A stretch of 64,000 nucleotides of DNA. Origin: Acetobacterium wieringae. GTDB taxonomy: Bacteria; Bacillota; Clostridia; Eubacteriales; Eubacteriaceae. The position numbers and the translations under genes are program-made. Numbering within the stretch: position 1 is the stretch's first letter; each line of letters starts with the position of its first letter. Below the pieces are notes generated by a model. It was not told the DNA's origin. It ran no database searches and saw nothing but the letters and a program-made list of their open reading frames with translations. The DNA lies in NCBI RefSeq assembly GCF_001766835.1, contig NZ_LKEU01000010.1, positions 62,001 through 126,000 on the forward strand, written 5' to 3'. Positions 26,335-35,644 of the stretch are shown here, piece by piece.

Positions 26335-27093
26335 TTATTCAACCCCTTGACGGTATTCGTGGGTAAAGCTGGGATCATACAACTTGGATAAACTGTACTG
26401 ATCGCCGAGGAAATCCCCCACTAAGATTTGGGCGGTCTTGGTAATATTTTCGTCCTTTACTTTCTGGGCAATGGTTTCCAGGGTTCCCATGACAATTTTC
26501 TGATCTTCCCAGGTTGCCCGTTGGATAATCGCAATCGGGGTGGTTGGGGCATAATGTTTCATCAATCGTGCCACCACATCGTCAATCATCTGAACCGACA
26601 GGAAGATACACATCGACGCCTGATGGGAGGCCAGATCTTCCAGCTTTTCTTTTTCCGGCACCGGAGTTCGACCTTCCAAACGGGTTAAAATAACGGTTTG
26701 GGATACATCCGGCAGGGTAAATTCTTTTTTAAGGGCGGCTGCTGAGGCCACAAAGGAGCTGACCCCGGGAATTACATCAAAGGGAATGCCCAGCTCGTCC
26801 AAGCGGTCCATCTGTTCCCGGATGGCACCATAAATAGAAGGATCACCGGTATGAACCCGGGCAATTTTCTTTCCTTCTTCCGTGCCCCGTTTAATCACGG
26901 CAATCACATCATCCAGGGTCATTGAGGCAGAATTAAAAATTTCGGCATCTGGCTTATGTCCGGCAATAATGGCTTTGTTGACCAAAGAACCGGCATAAAT
27001 TATAATATCTGCTTCGTTGACAATTCGTTGACCCTTAACGGTAATCAGTTCCGGATCTCCTGGGCCTGCACCCACCATATACACTGTATTCAT
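26335..27093 (-). CDS. cbiF: Cobalt-precorrin-4 C11-methyltransferase CbiF
   Basis: A 252-residue SAM-dependent methylase with the family N-terminus VYMVGAGPGDPELITVKG (4-21), IIYAGSLVN (36-44, characteristic of the C11 enzyme), RVHTGDPSIYGAIREQ (80-95) and VTRLEGRTP-like (LTRLEGRTPVPE). It adds the C11 methyl group. The size and motifs fit CbiF/CobM precisely. Confidence 0.95.
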   Translation of the reverse strand: MNTVYMVGAGPGDPELITVKGQRIVNEADIIIYAGSLVNKAIIAGHKPDAEIFNSASMTLDDVIAVIKRGTEEGKKIARVHTGDPSIYGAIREQMDRLDELGIPFDVIPGVSSFVASAAALKKEFTLPDVSQTVILTRLEGRTPVPEKEKLEDLASHQASMCIFLSVQMIDDVVARLMKHYAPTTPIAIIQRATWEDQKIVMGTLETIAQKVKDENITKTAQILVGDFLGDQYSLSKLYDPSFTHEYRQGVE

Positions 27094-27123
27094 AAAATAT
27101 TTCTCCTAAACTCTATAATGTCC

Positions 27124-27915
27124 CTACATTTCTGTAACGGGTTGTGCTTTCTTTAAATGATCTAAAAACATGTTCTGAATGCCGGTATATTCACCCAGGC
27201 CTTCCAGGATACATTCGACTTTAAACCGCTGTTCTTCAAGAACGGTTCGCCAGGAATCTTCTTCATCACTGGCCATGTCATTAATCGCATGATCACCGGC
27301 TACCAGCATAAAGTGTGCCAGATAAATCTTTTTATATTTCTTTTCCAGAAGTAACGGCACAATGTTTTCCAGTTCCGGGAAACCTTCGACCGTCCCCACA
27401 TAAACATCCTCATGGCCCTTCATTTTAAACATATAATCCAGGCAGGGATAGGTGGAATTGGCGTGGTGATCGCTACCATGGCCCATATAAACCAGGGCTT
27501 CGCCTTTTTTGAGCTTGGGCATCTGTTTCATCACGATGTCCACCGTTTCTTCGTAATCTTCAACCGTGGTTAACAGCGGTCGGCCCAGGGTCAGGGATGC
27601 AAAGTCTTTTTCAAAGGCCTTCAGTTCTTTTAGGGTAATGTCATACTCATAACCGTTGATGATATGGGTGGTCTGACACTGCACGTGGGTATAACCAGCT
27701 GTTTTCAGCTTTTTAAGGGCTTCTTGCGGGGTATCCACGGATTCGTTGTCCCGGCTCTTCAGTTTGTTGATGATCATACGAGAAGTAAAGGCTCGATAAA
27801 AATCATGGTCCGGGAATGCTTCTTTTAAGCGGTTCTCGGTAGCTGTGATGGTTTTTTTTCGGGTCTCAGGGTAAGATGTACCAAAACTGATGACCAGTAA
27901 CGCTTTTTTTTCCAT
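27124..27915 (-). CDS. cbiK: Anaerobic sirohydrochlorin cobaltochelatase CbiK
   Basis: CbiK inserts Co2+ into sirohydrochlorin and so commits it to the anaerobic route. The 263 residues show the N-terminus ALLVISFGTSYPETRKKTI (5-23) and the metal-binding histidines in MGHGSDHHANSTYPCLD and MLVAGDHAINDMAS. There is no signal peptide, unlike some periplasmic paralogues. It is surrounded by hemL and cbiF. Confidence 0.95.
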   Translation of the reverse strand: MEKKALLVISFGTSYPETRKKTITATENRLKEAFPDHDFYRAFTSRMIINKLKSRDNESVDTPQEALKKLKTAGYTHVQCQTTHIINGYEYDITLKELKAFEKDFASLTLGRPLLTTVEDYEETVDIVMKQMPKLKKGEALVYMGHGSDHHANSTYPCLDYMFKMKGHEDVYVGTVEGFPELENIVPLLLEKKYKKIYLAHFMLVAGDHAINDMASDEEDSWRTVLEEQRFKVECILEGLGEYTGIQNMFLDHLKKAQPVTEM

Positions 27916-27945
27916 TAAGTGGTTCTCCTATTTATGTTATTATTT

Positions 27946-29244
27946 CTATTTTGATTCAGATAAAGACAGTAATGCCTGGTAGTGATCTTCGATGGTTTTC
28001 TCAATGTCCGCTTTGGTGTGGGCGGCGGAGAGGAAAATACCTTCGAATTGGGCTGGCGGCATCAGGTTGCCAGCGTCCAGCATGGCTTTAAAATATTTGG
28101 TGTAGGCTTTGGTGTCCGAGGTCATCACGGCAGCATAGCCATCAATGGGGACATCGGTAAAGAAGCAGCAGGTCATCCCTTTGAAACGGACCATCTGGGC
28201 TTTGACACCGGTTTTTTCAATGTTGGCCTTAAAACCGGCTTCTAACAGCTTGGCGTTTTCTTCCATTTCGGTGTAAACCTCGGGATGATCCCGGAGGTAG
28301 GTCAGGGTGTTGAGTCCCATTTTCATGGCGATGGGATTTCCGGATAGGGTTCCCGCCTGATAAACACCGCCTAAGGGGGCTACGGTAGCCATAATATCCC
28401 GACGTCCACCGTAGGCACCAACCGGCATGCCACCACCAATGATCTTACCGAGCGTGGTCATATCCGGTTTAATATCCAGGACTTCCTGGGCGCCACCGTA
28501 AGCCAGACGGAATCCGGTAATGACTTCATCAAAAATCAATACTGTTCCTTCGGCTTCGGTAATGACCCGCAGCTCTTTCATAAAATCCAGATCGGGTGGA
28601 ACAACGCCCATGTTACCGGCCACTGGTTCGACGATGATGGCGGCAATTTCGCCGGGGTTTTCGACAAAGAGGGCTTTGACGCTGGCAATGTCGTTATAGG
28701 TTGCTACTAAGGTATCTTTAGCTGTGCCCGGGGTCACCCCGGAGCTGGTCGGAACGCCAAAGGTCAAGGTACCGGAGCCAGATTTAACCAGCAGGCCATC
28801 GGCATGGCCATGGTAGCAGCCTTCAAATTTAATGATCTTATCCCGGCCGGTATAACCTCTGGCGACCCGCAGCGCACTCATCGTCGCTTCGGTGCCGGAG
28901 CTGACCATTCGCACCATTTCCATCGAGGGATAGGCTTCGGTGATCAGCTTGGCCACCTCAACCTCAATGGCAGTTGGGGCGCCAAAGCTGGTGCCTTTTT
29001 GCAGCATTTCCTGAATCCCGTCAAAGTAAACCGGTGAGGCGTGACCTAAAATCAGGGGCCCCCAGGAACAGATATAATCGGTATACTCGTTGCCATCGAC
29101 ATCATAAATTTTAGCACCCTGACCATGGTCAATAAAAACCGGTGGCATCTCCACTGATTTAAAGGCCCGCACCGGACTGTTGACGCCGCCGGGGATATAT
29201 TTTTCGGCTTCGATAAATAATTGTTCTGATTTTTCTCGATTCAT
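27946..29244 (-). CDS. hemL: Glutamate-1-semialdehyde 2,1-aminomutase HemL
   Basis: HemL isomerises glutamate-1-semialdehyde to 5-aminolevulinate. The 432-residue class III aminotransferase has NSPVRAF (22-28), VSSGTEATMSALRVAR (114-129), IFDEVITGFR (237-246) and the PLP-binding Lys267 in TTLGKIIGGGMPVGAYGG. Together with hemA and hemB in the same operon it gives the C5 pathway of tetrapyrrole synthesis. Confidence 0.97.
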   Translation of the reverse strand: MNREKSEQLFIEAEKYIPGGVNSPVRAFKSVEMPPVFIDHGQGAKIYDVDGNEYTDYICSWGPLILGHASPVYFDGIQEMLQKGTSFGAPTAIEVEVAKLITEAYPSMEMVRMVSSGTEATMSALRVARGYTGRDKIIKFEGCYHGHADGLLVKSGSGTLTFGVPTSSGVTPGTAKDTLVATYNDIASVKALFVENPGEIAAIIVEPVAGNMGVVPPDLDFMKELRVITEAEGTVLIFDEVITGFRLAYGGAQEVLDIKPDMTTLGKIIGGGMPVGAYGGRRDIMATVAPLGGVYQAGTLSGNPIAMKMGLNTLTYLRDHPEVYTEMEENAKLLEAGFKANIEKTGVKAQMVRFKGMTCCFFTDVPIDGYAAVMTSDTKAYTKYFKAMLDAGNLMPPAQFEGIFLSAAHTKADIEKTIEDHYQALLSLSESK

Positions 29245-29303
29245 AATCTCTCCAATAATAATTATTTCACTATCGTGTAAAACTCAGGTGTTCGCTCCCA
29301 ACC

Positions 29304-29354
29304 GTACCGACCAATGACCAAGGGGTCACAACATGATGTAACAATTGTCGGTAC
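29304..29354. repeat. Palindromic interspersed element, copy 2 (51 bp, reduced)
   Basis: It keeps both ends (GTACCGACCAAT and ACAACATGATG...AATTGTCGGTAC), but the middle is reduced to TGACCAAGGGGTCA. It lies between hemB and hemL inside the corrinoid operon. The GGGGTCAC piece is shared with copy 4, so it probably derives by deletion from a copy-4-like form. Confidence 0.8.
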
Positions 29355-29401
29355 TGCGTTTGTCTTAAACAATCGATTCATGACTTATAAATGATTTGCT
29401 G

Positions 29402-30367
29402 TTATTGATAATCCTTCAGCATCGCCTGCAGTTCTTTGGCAAAATAGGTGATGATGATGTCGGCGCCAGCCCGTTTGATGCTGATCAGGCTTTCAAAAAT
29501 CGCCCGGCGATCCATCAGATTGGCATCGACAGCATTTTTGATCATGGCATATTCGCCGCTGACCTGATAGGCGGCCATCGGTAAATAAGAAAGTTCCTTG
29601 CCCTGAGCGATGATATCAAGATACGGCATGGCCGGTTTAACCATCACAATGTCAGCTCCTTCATCGATATCCAGAACCATTTCTTTTAAGGCTTCCCGGG
29701 AATTGGCCGGGTCCATCTGATAGCTGCGGCGGTCGCCAAAGGCTGGGGCCGAGTTGGCGGCATCCCGGAAGGGGCCATAAAAACTGGAAGCAAACTTGGC
29801 CGAATAAGCCATGATCGGAATCGATTCATAACCGGCTCGGTCAAGGGTTTCTCGCATATGATCGATGCGGCCGTCCATCATGTCCGAAGGGGCGACCATA
29901 TCAGCTCCGGCTTCAGCGTGGCTGAGCGCCGTTTTGCTTAAGGTTTCCAGGGTCTGAGCCCGGCGGATCTCACCGTTTTCTTCAAAGAAACAACAATGGC
30001 CGTCGCTCTTGTATTCACACAAACAGACATCGGTGATCACATACATTTCCGGATCAACCTTTTTAATCACTCGAATGGCTTCCTGAACCAGACCATCGGC
30101 CACAAAGGCAGGGGTAGCTTCACCGTCTTTTTCGTCAGGGACTCCAAACAAAATGACATAACGAATGCCCAGTTCTTTTAGCGCCAGGGTTTCCGCCCCG
30201 AGCATATCCAAAGACAGGTGGTACTGGTCTTTCATCGAGCCGATTTCTTTGCGCACTCCCTGTCCATCGACTATAAACAGCGGATAAACCACATCATTCA
30301 TGGACAGCTGGGTTTCCCGGATTAAATTCCGAACCGCCGTATTTTTTCGTAATCGTGTTGGCAACAT
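29402..30367 (-). CDS. hemB: Porphobilinogen synthase (5-aminolevulinate dehydratase) HemB
   Basis: HemB condenses two 5-aminolevulinates to porphobilinogen. In 321 residues the two Schiff-base lysines are Lys191 (YSAKFASSFYGPFRDA) and Lys244 (MVKPAMPYLDII). The cysteine-rich metal site DVCLCEYKSDGHCC (Cys115, 117, 125) marks a zinc-type enzyme. Palindromic elements lie on both sides of the gene (29304 and 30410), inside the operon. Confidence 0.97.
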   Translation of the reverse strand: MLPTRLRKNTAVRNLIRETQLSMNDVVYPLFIVDGQGVRKEIGSMKDQYHLSLDMLGAETLALKELGIRYVILFGVPDEKDGEATPAFVADGLVQEAIRVIKKVDPEMYVITDVCLCEYKSDGHCCFFEENGEIRRAQTLETLSKTALSHAEAGADMVAPSDMMDGRIDHMRETLDRAGYESIPIMAYSAKFASSFYGPFRDAANSAPAFGDRRSYQMDPANSREALKEMVLDIDEGADIVMVKPAMPYLDIIAQGKELSYLPMAAYQVSGEYAMIKNAVDANLMDRRAIFESLISIKRAGADIIITYFAKELQAMLKDYQ

Positions 30368-30409
30368 ATTGCTGACCTCCTAATTTACTTCTAGTTATTT
30401 GCATGCACC

Positions 30410-30508
30410 GTACCGACCAATTGTTAATCTGTTGTTCGCCGCGGAATCGGACAGGCTCTGCCATGTCCGCTCCGATGCGTACAACATGATGTAACCAATT
30501 GTCGGTAC
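30410..30508. repeat. Palindromic interspersed element, copy 3 (99 bp)
   Basis: Full-length copy with ends GTACCGACCAATTGTTA and TAACCAATTGTCGGTAC, and centre CGGACAGGCTCTGCCATGTCCG. It lies between hemB and the hemC-cobA-hemD gene, 24 bases from the latter's stop codon. In the operon transcript it would fold into one long hairpin. Confidence 0.85.
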
Positions 30509-30532
30509 TACTTCAGCTCTTTTACTCAAGTT

Positions 30533-32950
30533 TTATTTCTGTGAATCCTTCAAAATCGCATCCAGCATGCCCTGAATGGTATAGGTTTCGGCTTCGATAT
30601 CGACAGTGATACCCAGCTCAACACATTTCTTTGAGGTCTGGGGCCCAATCGATACGCATTTTGCGGTGTTAATGGCATCAATATGGGCGGCGCCGATTTT
30701 TTCGACAAAAAACTCGACGGTGGTGGAACTGGTAAAGGTAATATAATCAATTTCTTTGTTATTTAACATTGCCAGCGGATCAACAGTGGCATGATCTTCG
30801 CGGATGGTTTCGTAGCTTTGAACCTCGTCGACTGGACAGATTTTTGACAATTCTTCGACCACATAGATCCGGGCATTTTTAGATCGGGGGATCAGCACCC
30901 GGCTGTCTTTAGTGAGCAGCGGCACCAGACCGCTGACCAGTTCTTCGCCGACATATTTATCCGGCACAAAATCGGCTTGCAGGCCCCGGGCTAAGAGGGC
31001 ATTTTTGGTACCTTCGCCAATGGCGGTAATATGCAGGTTGCCAAAGGCTCGGGCATCTTTGCCACAGCGGGCCAACGAATCGAAGAAGACTTCCACGCCA
31101 TTGATGCTGGTAAAAATAATATGGCTGTAGTCCTTAAGGCACTTCACCTTTTCGTCACAGGCGGCTTCGTTAATGGGGACAATTTTGATGGTTGGGAATT
31201 CAATGGCATTGCCACCCAACTCCGTGATCTTTTCAACCATTTGAGAACTCTGTTCCCGGGACCGGGTGACGATAATGTTTTTGCCAAACAATGGTTTTTC
31301 ATCAAAGAAGCGCAGTTTTTGCCTTTTATTCACGACTTCGCCGACCACAATCAGGCTCGGCGCCGTGATTTTTGCTTCCGCGGCAATATCATAGATGGTG
31401 GTCAGGTTTCCGGTTACGACCCGCTGATAGGGGGTGGAGGCCCGATGGACCACAGCCACTGGCATTTCCGGATTCATGCCGTTTTTAACCAGTTCGTCAC
31501 AGATCTTTTCCAGATTTTTAACGCCCATTAAAAAGACGATCGTGCCTTTGAGTTTGCCCAGCACCGGCCAGTCCAGATCTGATGAACCGTCGTAGGCGTT
31601 CGATTTTAAATGTCCGGTAATAACATGGAACGATGATACACAGTCCCGATGTGTAATCGGAATCCCGGCATAAGCCAGTCCGCCGATAACCGAGGTAATC
31701 CCGGGGATCACTTCAAAGGGTACCCCAGCGTCATAGAGGTCTTCCCCTTCTTCGCCACCCCGGCCAAAGACATAGGGGTCGCCGCCTTTTAAGCGCAGGA
31801 CCAATTTACCTTCCTGGCCTTTTTGGACTAACAGGGCATTGATATCTTCCTGACGCATGGCATGGTTTCCCGCCCGTTTGCCGACATAGATAATTTCAGC
31901 ATCAGCTCGGGCATCGTTTAAAAAGCTTTCATTAACCAGAGCATCATATACCACCACATCGGCTTTGGTCAAAATATCCTTGGCTTTAACGGTCAGTAGG
32001 CCGGGATCGCCGCAACCGCCTCCAGCCAGATAGACCTTTCCCGGTTTTTCATGCACTGCCTGATAACATGCTTTAGCTAATTGTTTTCCCAAATTTTCTG
32101 CCTCCTCAGGTGCACCTTTTATGGATCGGGTCACTACCCGACTCCCATCTTCCAGACCATACAGTCCGTATACTGTAATTTCTTCAGCTTCTATTTCACA
32201 AAATGCGCCAACGGGAATATGACAACTCCCGTTTAAGGCATTTAAAAAACTCCGTTCGGCGCTCATTTGAACAATCGTATTTTGATCGCTGATGACTGCC
32301 ATCAGTTCGTTAACCGTCTGATTGTCTTCCCGGACTTCCACCGCCAGAATACCCTGGGCCGGTGCCGGAATAAAGGTGGTTTCCGGTAGTGCGACGGTGT
32401 AGTAGGCTGAGTCTTCCAAGCGGCCAATCCGTTTTAACCCGGCTGCCGCCAGAATGATGCCATCCAATTGCTGCTCCTGCATTTTGCGGATTCGGGTATC
32501 GATGTTACCACGAATACCCACAATTTCCACATCCGGCCGCAGTTTCTGCAGCTGAGCAATTCGCCGTTTGCTGCCGGTGGCCACCACAGCACCCTTGGGC
32601 AACTCATCCAGGGCAGTAATCCGATGGGGTGTCAGCAGGACATCCCGGGGATCCTCCCGAACCGGTGGCACCGTTAAGATCAGGCCTTCCGGCAGCTTTG
32701 ACGGCATATCCTTCATACTGTGGATGGCCATATCGATCTCACCGGATAGTAGCGCATCTTCTAACTCCTTGGTAAACAAGCCCTTGTCGCCAATTTTATC
32801 AAGCGGTTTATCCTGAACCAGATCACCTTTAGTTTTAATAATCACCATTTCAAAGTTTACCTGCGGATGGGCTTTCGCCAGTACATCAATCAGCCACTGG
32901 CTTTGGGTGCGGGCCAGCGTGCTGCCCCGTGTTCCAACTTTTATATTCAT
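30533..32950 (-). CDS. Trifunctional HemC-CobA-HemD fusion
   Basis: An 805-residue protein with three enzymes in pathway order. Residues 1-300 are hydroxymethylbilane synthase (KVGTRGSTLARTQS at the start; dipyrromethane-cofactor Cys243 in NGSCHIPVG). Residues about 304-548 are uroporphyrinogen-III C-methyltransferase (VYLAGGGCGDPGLLTVKA, RLKGGDPYVFGRGGEE, the PGITS motif). Residues about 557-805 are uroporphyrinogen-III synthase (IIVTRSREQSSQM ... YITFTSSTTVEFF). The fusion turns porphobilinogen into precorrin-2, assisted by SAM. All three domains look intact. CobA-HemD fusions are common in Clostridia; adding HemC is less usual. Confidence 0.96.
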   Translation of the reverse strand: MNIKVGTRGSTLARTQSQWLIDVLAKAHPQVNFEMVIIKTKGDLVQDKPLDKIGDKGLFTKELEDALLSGEIDMAIHSMKDMPSKLPEGLILTVPPVREDPRDVLLTPHRITALDELPKGAVVATGSKRRIAQLQKLRPDVEIVGIRGNIDTRIRKMQEQQLDGIILAAAGLKRIGRLEDSAYYTVALPETTFIPAPAQGILAVEVREDNQTVNELMAVISDQNTIVQMSAERSFLNALNGSCHIPVGAFCEIEAEEITVYGLYGLEDGSRVVTRSIKGAPEEAENLGKQLAKACYQAVHEKPGKVYLAGGGCGDPGLLTVKAKDILTKADVVVYDALVNESFLNDARADAEIIYVGKRAGNHAMRQEDINALLVQKGQEGKLVLRLKGGDPYVFGRGGEEGEDLYDAGVPFEVIPGITSVIGGLAYAGIPITHRDCVSSFHVITGHLKSNAYDGSSDLDWPVLGKLKGTIVFLMGVKNLEKICDELVKNGMNPEMPVAVVHRASTPYQRVVTGNLTTIYDIAAEAKITAPSLIVVGEVVNKRQKLRFFDEKPLFGKNIIVTRSREQSSQMVEKITELGGNAIEFPTIKIVPINEAACDEKVKCLKDYSHIIFTSINGVEVFFDSLARCGKDARAFGNLHITAIGEGTKNALLARGLQADFVPDKYVGEELVSGLVPLLTKDSRVLIPRSKNARIYVVEELSKICPVDEVQSYETIREDHATVDPLAMLNNKEIDYITFTSSTTVEFFVEKIGAAHIDAINTAKCVSIGPQTSKKCVELGITVDIEAETYTIQGMLDAILKDSQK

Positions 32951-32972
32951 TTATCCTATCTCCAATTGTCAG

Positions 32973-33557
32973 TTATTTTCCTAGTTTTGACCTGAGTTCC
33001 GCATTGGAACATCGGGACAAGGCTTTAAGTTCTGCGGTTTTTTCGTTCGGCGACCCATCGCCGGCTAAAACTGCCTGGCGCAGCAATCGCAATAAGGCGG
33101 TTTTTTCGGTGTAGCTGTCATCATAGTGCTCGGCCAACTCAGCAACAATCTGCTTCGTTAAGAAGGGACTTGCCCCTTCGGTACAGACCGACAGGGTTAA
33201 GTCCCCCCGGCGAATGACGCTGGGAAAAATGAAATCCGAATCATCGGGATCGTCGACCCGGTTACACCAGATTTTTTGGGCTTGACAGTCCTTTTTGATC
33301 TGCCCATTCAAGGCACGATTATCGGTTGCCGCCACCGCCAGATCAATGTCAGCCAACTGATCTTTGTGATAGCTGGCATAAATCAGGGTCAGCTGATTGT
33401 TCTCTGTTTTAATAATCCCCTCAGAAAAATCCGGACTCACAGCGATCACCTGCATGCCGTTTTCCAATAAGATGACAATCCGTCTGGCGGCCACCTTCCC
33501 GCCGCCGACCACCAGGGCCTTTTTATTTTTTAAATTAAATAACAGCGGTGTCATCAT
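32973..33557 (-). CDS. Precorrin-2 dehydrogenase (CysG N-terminal/SirC type)
   Basis: This 194-residue protein matches the NAD-dependent precorrin-2 dehydrogenase part of CysG/Met8: LVVGGGKVAARRIVILLENG (15-34), the NRVDDPDDSDFIFPSVIRRGDL block (about 98-119) and STEGASPFLTK-like SVCTEGASPFLTKQI. It oxidises precorrin-2 to sirohydrochlorin, the CbiK substrate; some homologues also chelate metal. The C-terminal domain is short. The start (ATGATG) lies inside the hemA 3' end, a 23-base overlap. Confidence 0.92.
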   Translation of the reverse strand: MMTPLLFNLKNKKALVVGGGKVAARRIVILLENGMQVIAVSPDFSEGIIKTENNQLTLIYASYHKDQLADIDLAVAATDNRALNGQIKKDCQAQKIWCNRVDDPDDSDFIFPSVIRRGDLTLSVCTEGASPFLTKQIVAELAEHYDDSYTEKTALLRLLRQAVLAGDGSPNEKTAELKALSRCSNAELRSKLGK

Positions 33558-34827
33558 TTTGTTGATCTGCCAATGTTTTTTTGTCCTGAATACCCGGGAA
33601 CAGGTAGGTCACGGTTTTTTCAATGCCAATAATTTCCTCTTCGCATTCCAGCGACTTCAGCTGTTTAATCGGCGGCATCACCATTTCCCTAAATTTAGAG
33701 CGGATTACCTTGGCCAGATAGACTTCTTCTTTTTCGGTCAGGTTTAATTTTCCGCAAAGGTTCTCAATCGTTTCCTCGGCCAGTTGCCGGGAGGTTTCGT
33801 TTAAATCCCGGACCATGTTGTCAACCTTGGCGTGCGTCACCCAGGACAACAGTCCATCGATTTCATCCTGAATTTCGGCTGCTATTTTTTCGGCGACTTT
33901 GACCCGATAGGCCATCTTTTCATCCATGATGTTTTTAAAATCATCAATGGTCAGCAGCGTAACCATCGGCAAATTGCCAACGGCTTCTTCGACATCCCGG
34001 GGCAGCGCCAGATCGATCACTGTCAGCGGTTTATGGAGCGGCTTCATTTCATCGGCTTTTAAAACAACATGGGGTGATGCGGTAGCGGTAATGATCACAT
34101 CCATTTCAGGAATAATCGCATAGCGGTCTTCATAGTGGATCGTTTGGACGTTTTCATGAATCGCTTCGCACTGATCCATATTATGAAAGGTCCGGTTGGT
34201 CATGTAGGGATTCTGAAAGCCCTCGGCCTTCATATAGCGCAGTGCCAGCACGCCCATTTTTCCCGAACCGATGATCAGTATTTTTTTATCGCCATAATCT
34301 TTAGGATACTCCCGCTTGATATGCTTCACAGCGGTTGAACTTAAAGATAAGGGGGTTTCGGAAATTTTATAATCGGTTTTTACTTTTTTAGTAAAAGTGA
34401 TCGCTTCGCGAAACATTTTTGTCAGGTATTTGCCACAGCCTTTAATTGCCTGAGATTTTTCCAGCGCATCCTTGACCTGGCCAAGGATCTGGTCCTCACC
34501 CAGAATCATCGAGTCGAGACCGGTGACCACCTCATAGAGATGAACCATCGCTTCCCGCTCTTTTTTGACAAACAGATAGGGCGCCAGTTCTGCTGATTTT
34601 TCGCTGAGATAAAAATCGGTTAAGATCTTTCCAGCTGCTTCAGGGTGGCGGGTTGACACATAGATTTCGCTGCGGTTGCAGGTCGACAGAATGATCACCT
34701 CGGCGATATCCTTTTCTTTTAAAAGGGTACGAATCGCTTCATTCAGGGTGCGATGGAGAAAAGCCCCTTTCTCCCGAATTTCTAAAGGTGTATCCTTATG
34801 ATTAATGCCCGCTACTACCAGTTTCAT
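33535..34827 (-). CDS. hemA: Glutamyl-tRNA reductase HemA
   Basis: HemA reduces glutamyl-tRNA to glutamate-1-semialdehyde, the entry step. The start chosen is ATG 34827 (AAGGAGG nine bases upstream), giving MKLVVAGINHKDTPLEIREK and 430 residues. The catalytic Cys50 is in STCNRSEIY, followed by the NADPH domain ILIIGSGKMG and a C-terminal dimerisation helix. A longer frame to 34878 merely runs into the cbiO gene, which overlaps by 26 bases. Placing hemA directly after cobalt-transporter genes ties tetrapyrrole entry to B12 control. Confidence 0.96.
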   Translation of the reverse strand: MKLVVAGINHKDTPLEIREKGAFLHRTLNEAIRTLLKEKDIAEVIILSTCNRSEIYVSTRHPEAAGKILTDFYLSEKSAELAPYLFVKKEREAMVHLYEVVTGLDSMILGEDQILGQVKDALEKSQAIKGCGKYLTKMFREAITFTKKVKTDYKISETPLSLSSTAVKHIKREYPKDYGDKKILIIGSGKMGVLALRYMKAEGFQNPYMTNRTFHNMDQCEAIHENVQTIHYEDRYAIIPEMDVIITATASPHVVLKADEMKPLHKPLTVIDLALPRDVEEAVGNLPMVTLLTIDDFKNIMDEKMAYRVKVAEKIAAEIQDEIDGLLSWVTHAKVDNMVRDLNETSRQLAEETIENLCGKLNLTEKEEVYLAKVIRSKFREMVMPPIKQLKSLECEEEIIGIEKTVTYLFPGIQDKKTLADQQNDDTAVI

Positions 34828-35644
34828 CCGTTTGAACCTCCTTTTTCTGATTCCTGATCGCTTCTTCCAGAGCGGCAATACTGCGAAACCCTTTAATCCC
34901 CAGACACTGTTCCAGGCGAGTCATCGTCGCCTGTTCCAGACTGGCCGTTTCCAGGGCTTCGGTGTTTTTAAAAACGTCGGTGGTTTCACCTTCGACCAGT
35001 ACCCCGCCATGATGGAGCACATAAGTATAATCACAAAATTCATAAATAAAATCCATATCATGGCTGGATAAAATAATCTTAATGCCTTTGGCCAAAGCGC
35101 CTTCAATAATCGCTTTAACCCCGGCCTTACTTTTAGGATCCAGTCCCAGGGTCGGTTCATCCATCAGAATGATCTCCGGTTCAACAGCTAACACCCCGGC
35201 CATGGCCACCCGTTTCTTTTGTCCATAACTGAGATAGTGAACTGGTCGGTCAGCCAACTGCGTTATGCCGGTCGCTTCCATGGCCGCCTGCACCCGCTGA
35301 TCGATTTGCTCCGCTGCCATGCCCATGTTTCGCAGGGCAAAGGCCACATCGTCATAAATGCCGGAATAAAAGACCTGCTTATCCGATTCCTGGATGACCA
35401 GCCCAATCGATTTGCGAAATTCATAAAGTTTTTTTTTCTGATAGGATAAAGGTTGATCCTTAAAAAAAACGGTTCCCCCGGTGGGCTTGAGTAGCCCAAT
35501 CAAGGCCGACATCAGGGTCGATTTGCCGGCTCCGTTTTCTCCGATCAGGGCGATGCAATTGCCCCGGCTGCCGTCAATCGACACCCCCTTGAGAGCGGTG
35601 GTGCCATCTGGATATTGATAGGTTAAATTTTCTGTTTTAATCAT
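34802..35644 (-). CDS. cbiO: Cobalt ECF transporter ATPase CbiO
   Basis: A 280-residue ABC ATPase with Walker A GENGAGKST (35-43), Q-loop VIQESDKQVF typical of CbiO/EcfA, signature LSYGQKKRVAMAG, Walker B IILMDEPTLGLDP and switch SSHDMDF. It supplies energy for the CbiMNQ cobalt importer encoded just upstream (eight-base overlap with cbiQ). Confidence 0.96.
   Translation of the reverse strand: MIKTENLTYQYPDGTTALKGVSIDGSRGNCIALIGENGAGKSTLMSALIGLLKPTGGTVFFKDQPLSYQKKKLYEFRKSIGLVIQESDKQVFYSGIYDDVAFALRNMGMAAEQIDQRVQAAMEATGITQLADRPVHYLSYGQKKRVAMAGVLAVEPEIILMDEPTLGLDPKSKAGVKAIIEGALAKGIKIILSSHDMDFIYEFCDYTYVLHHGGVLVEGETTDVFKNTEALETASLEQATMTRLEQCLGIKGFRSIAALEEAIRNQKKEVQTDETGSSGH

Noticed and set aside
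33535..34878. N-terminal extension of HemA and similar extensions of CbiN, CbiA, BtuD-like, creatininase-family and FAD-enzyme genes
   Set aside because: The extra residues are translations of the neighbouring gene's end or of intergenic DNA; internal ATG codons with good ribosome-binding sites match the known family N-termini.
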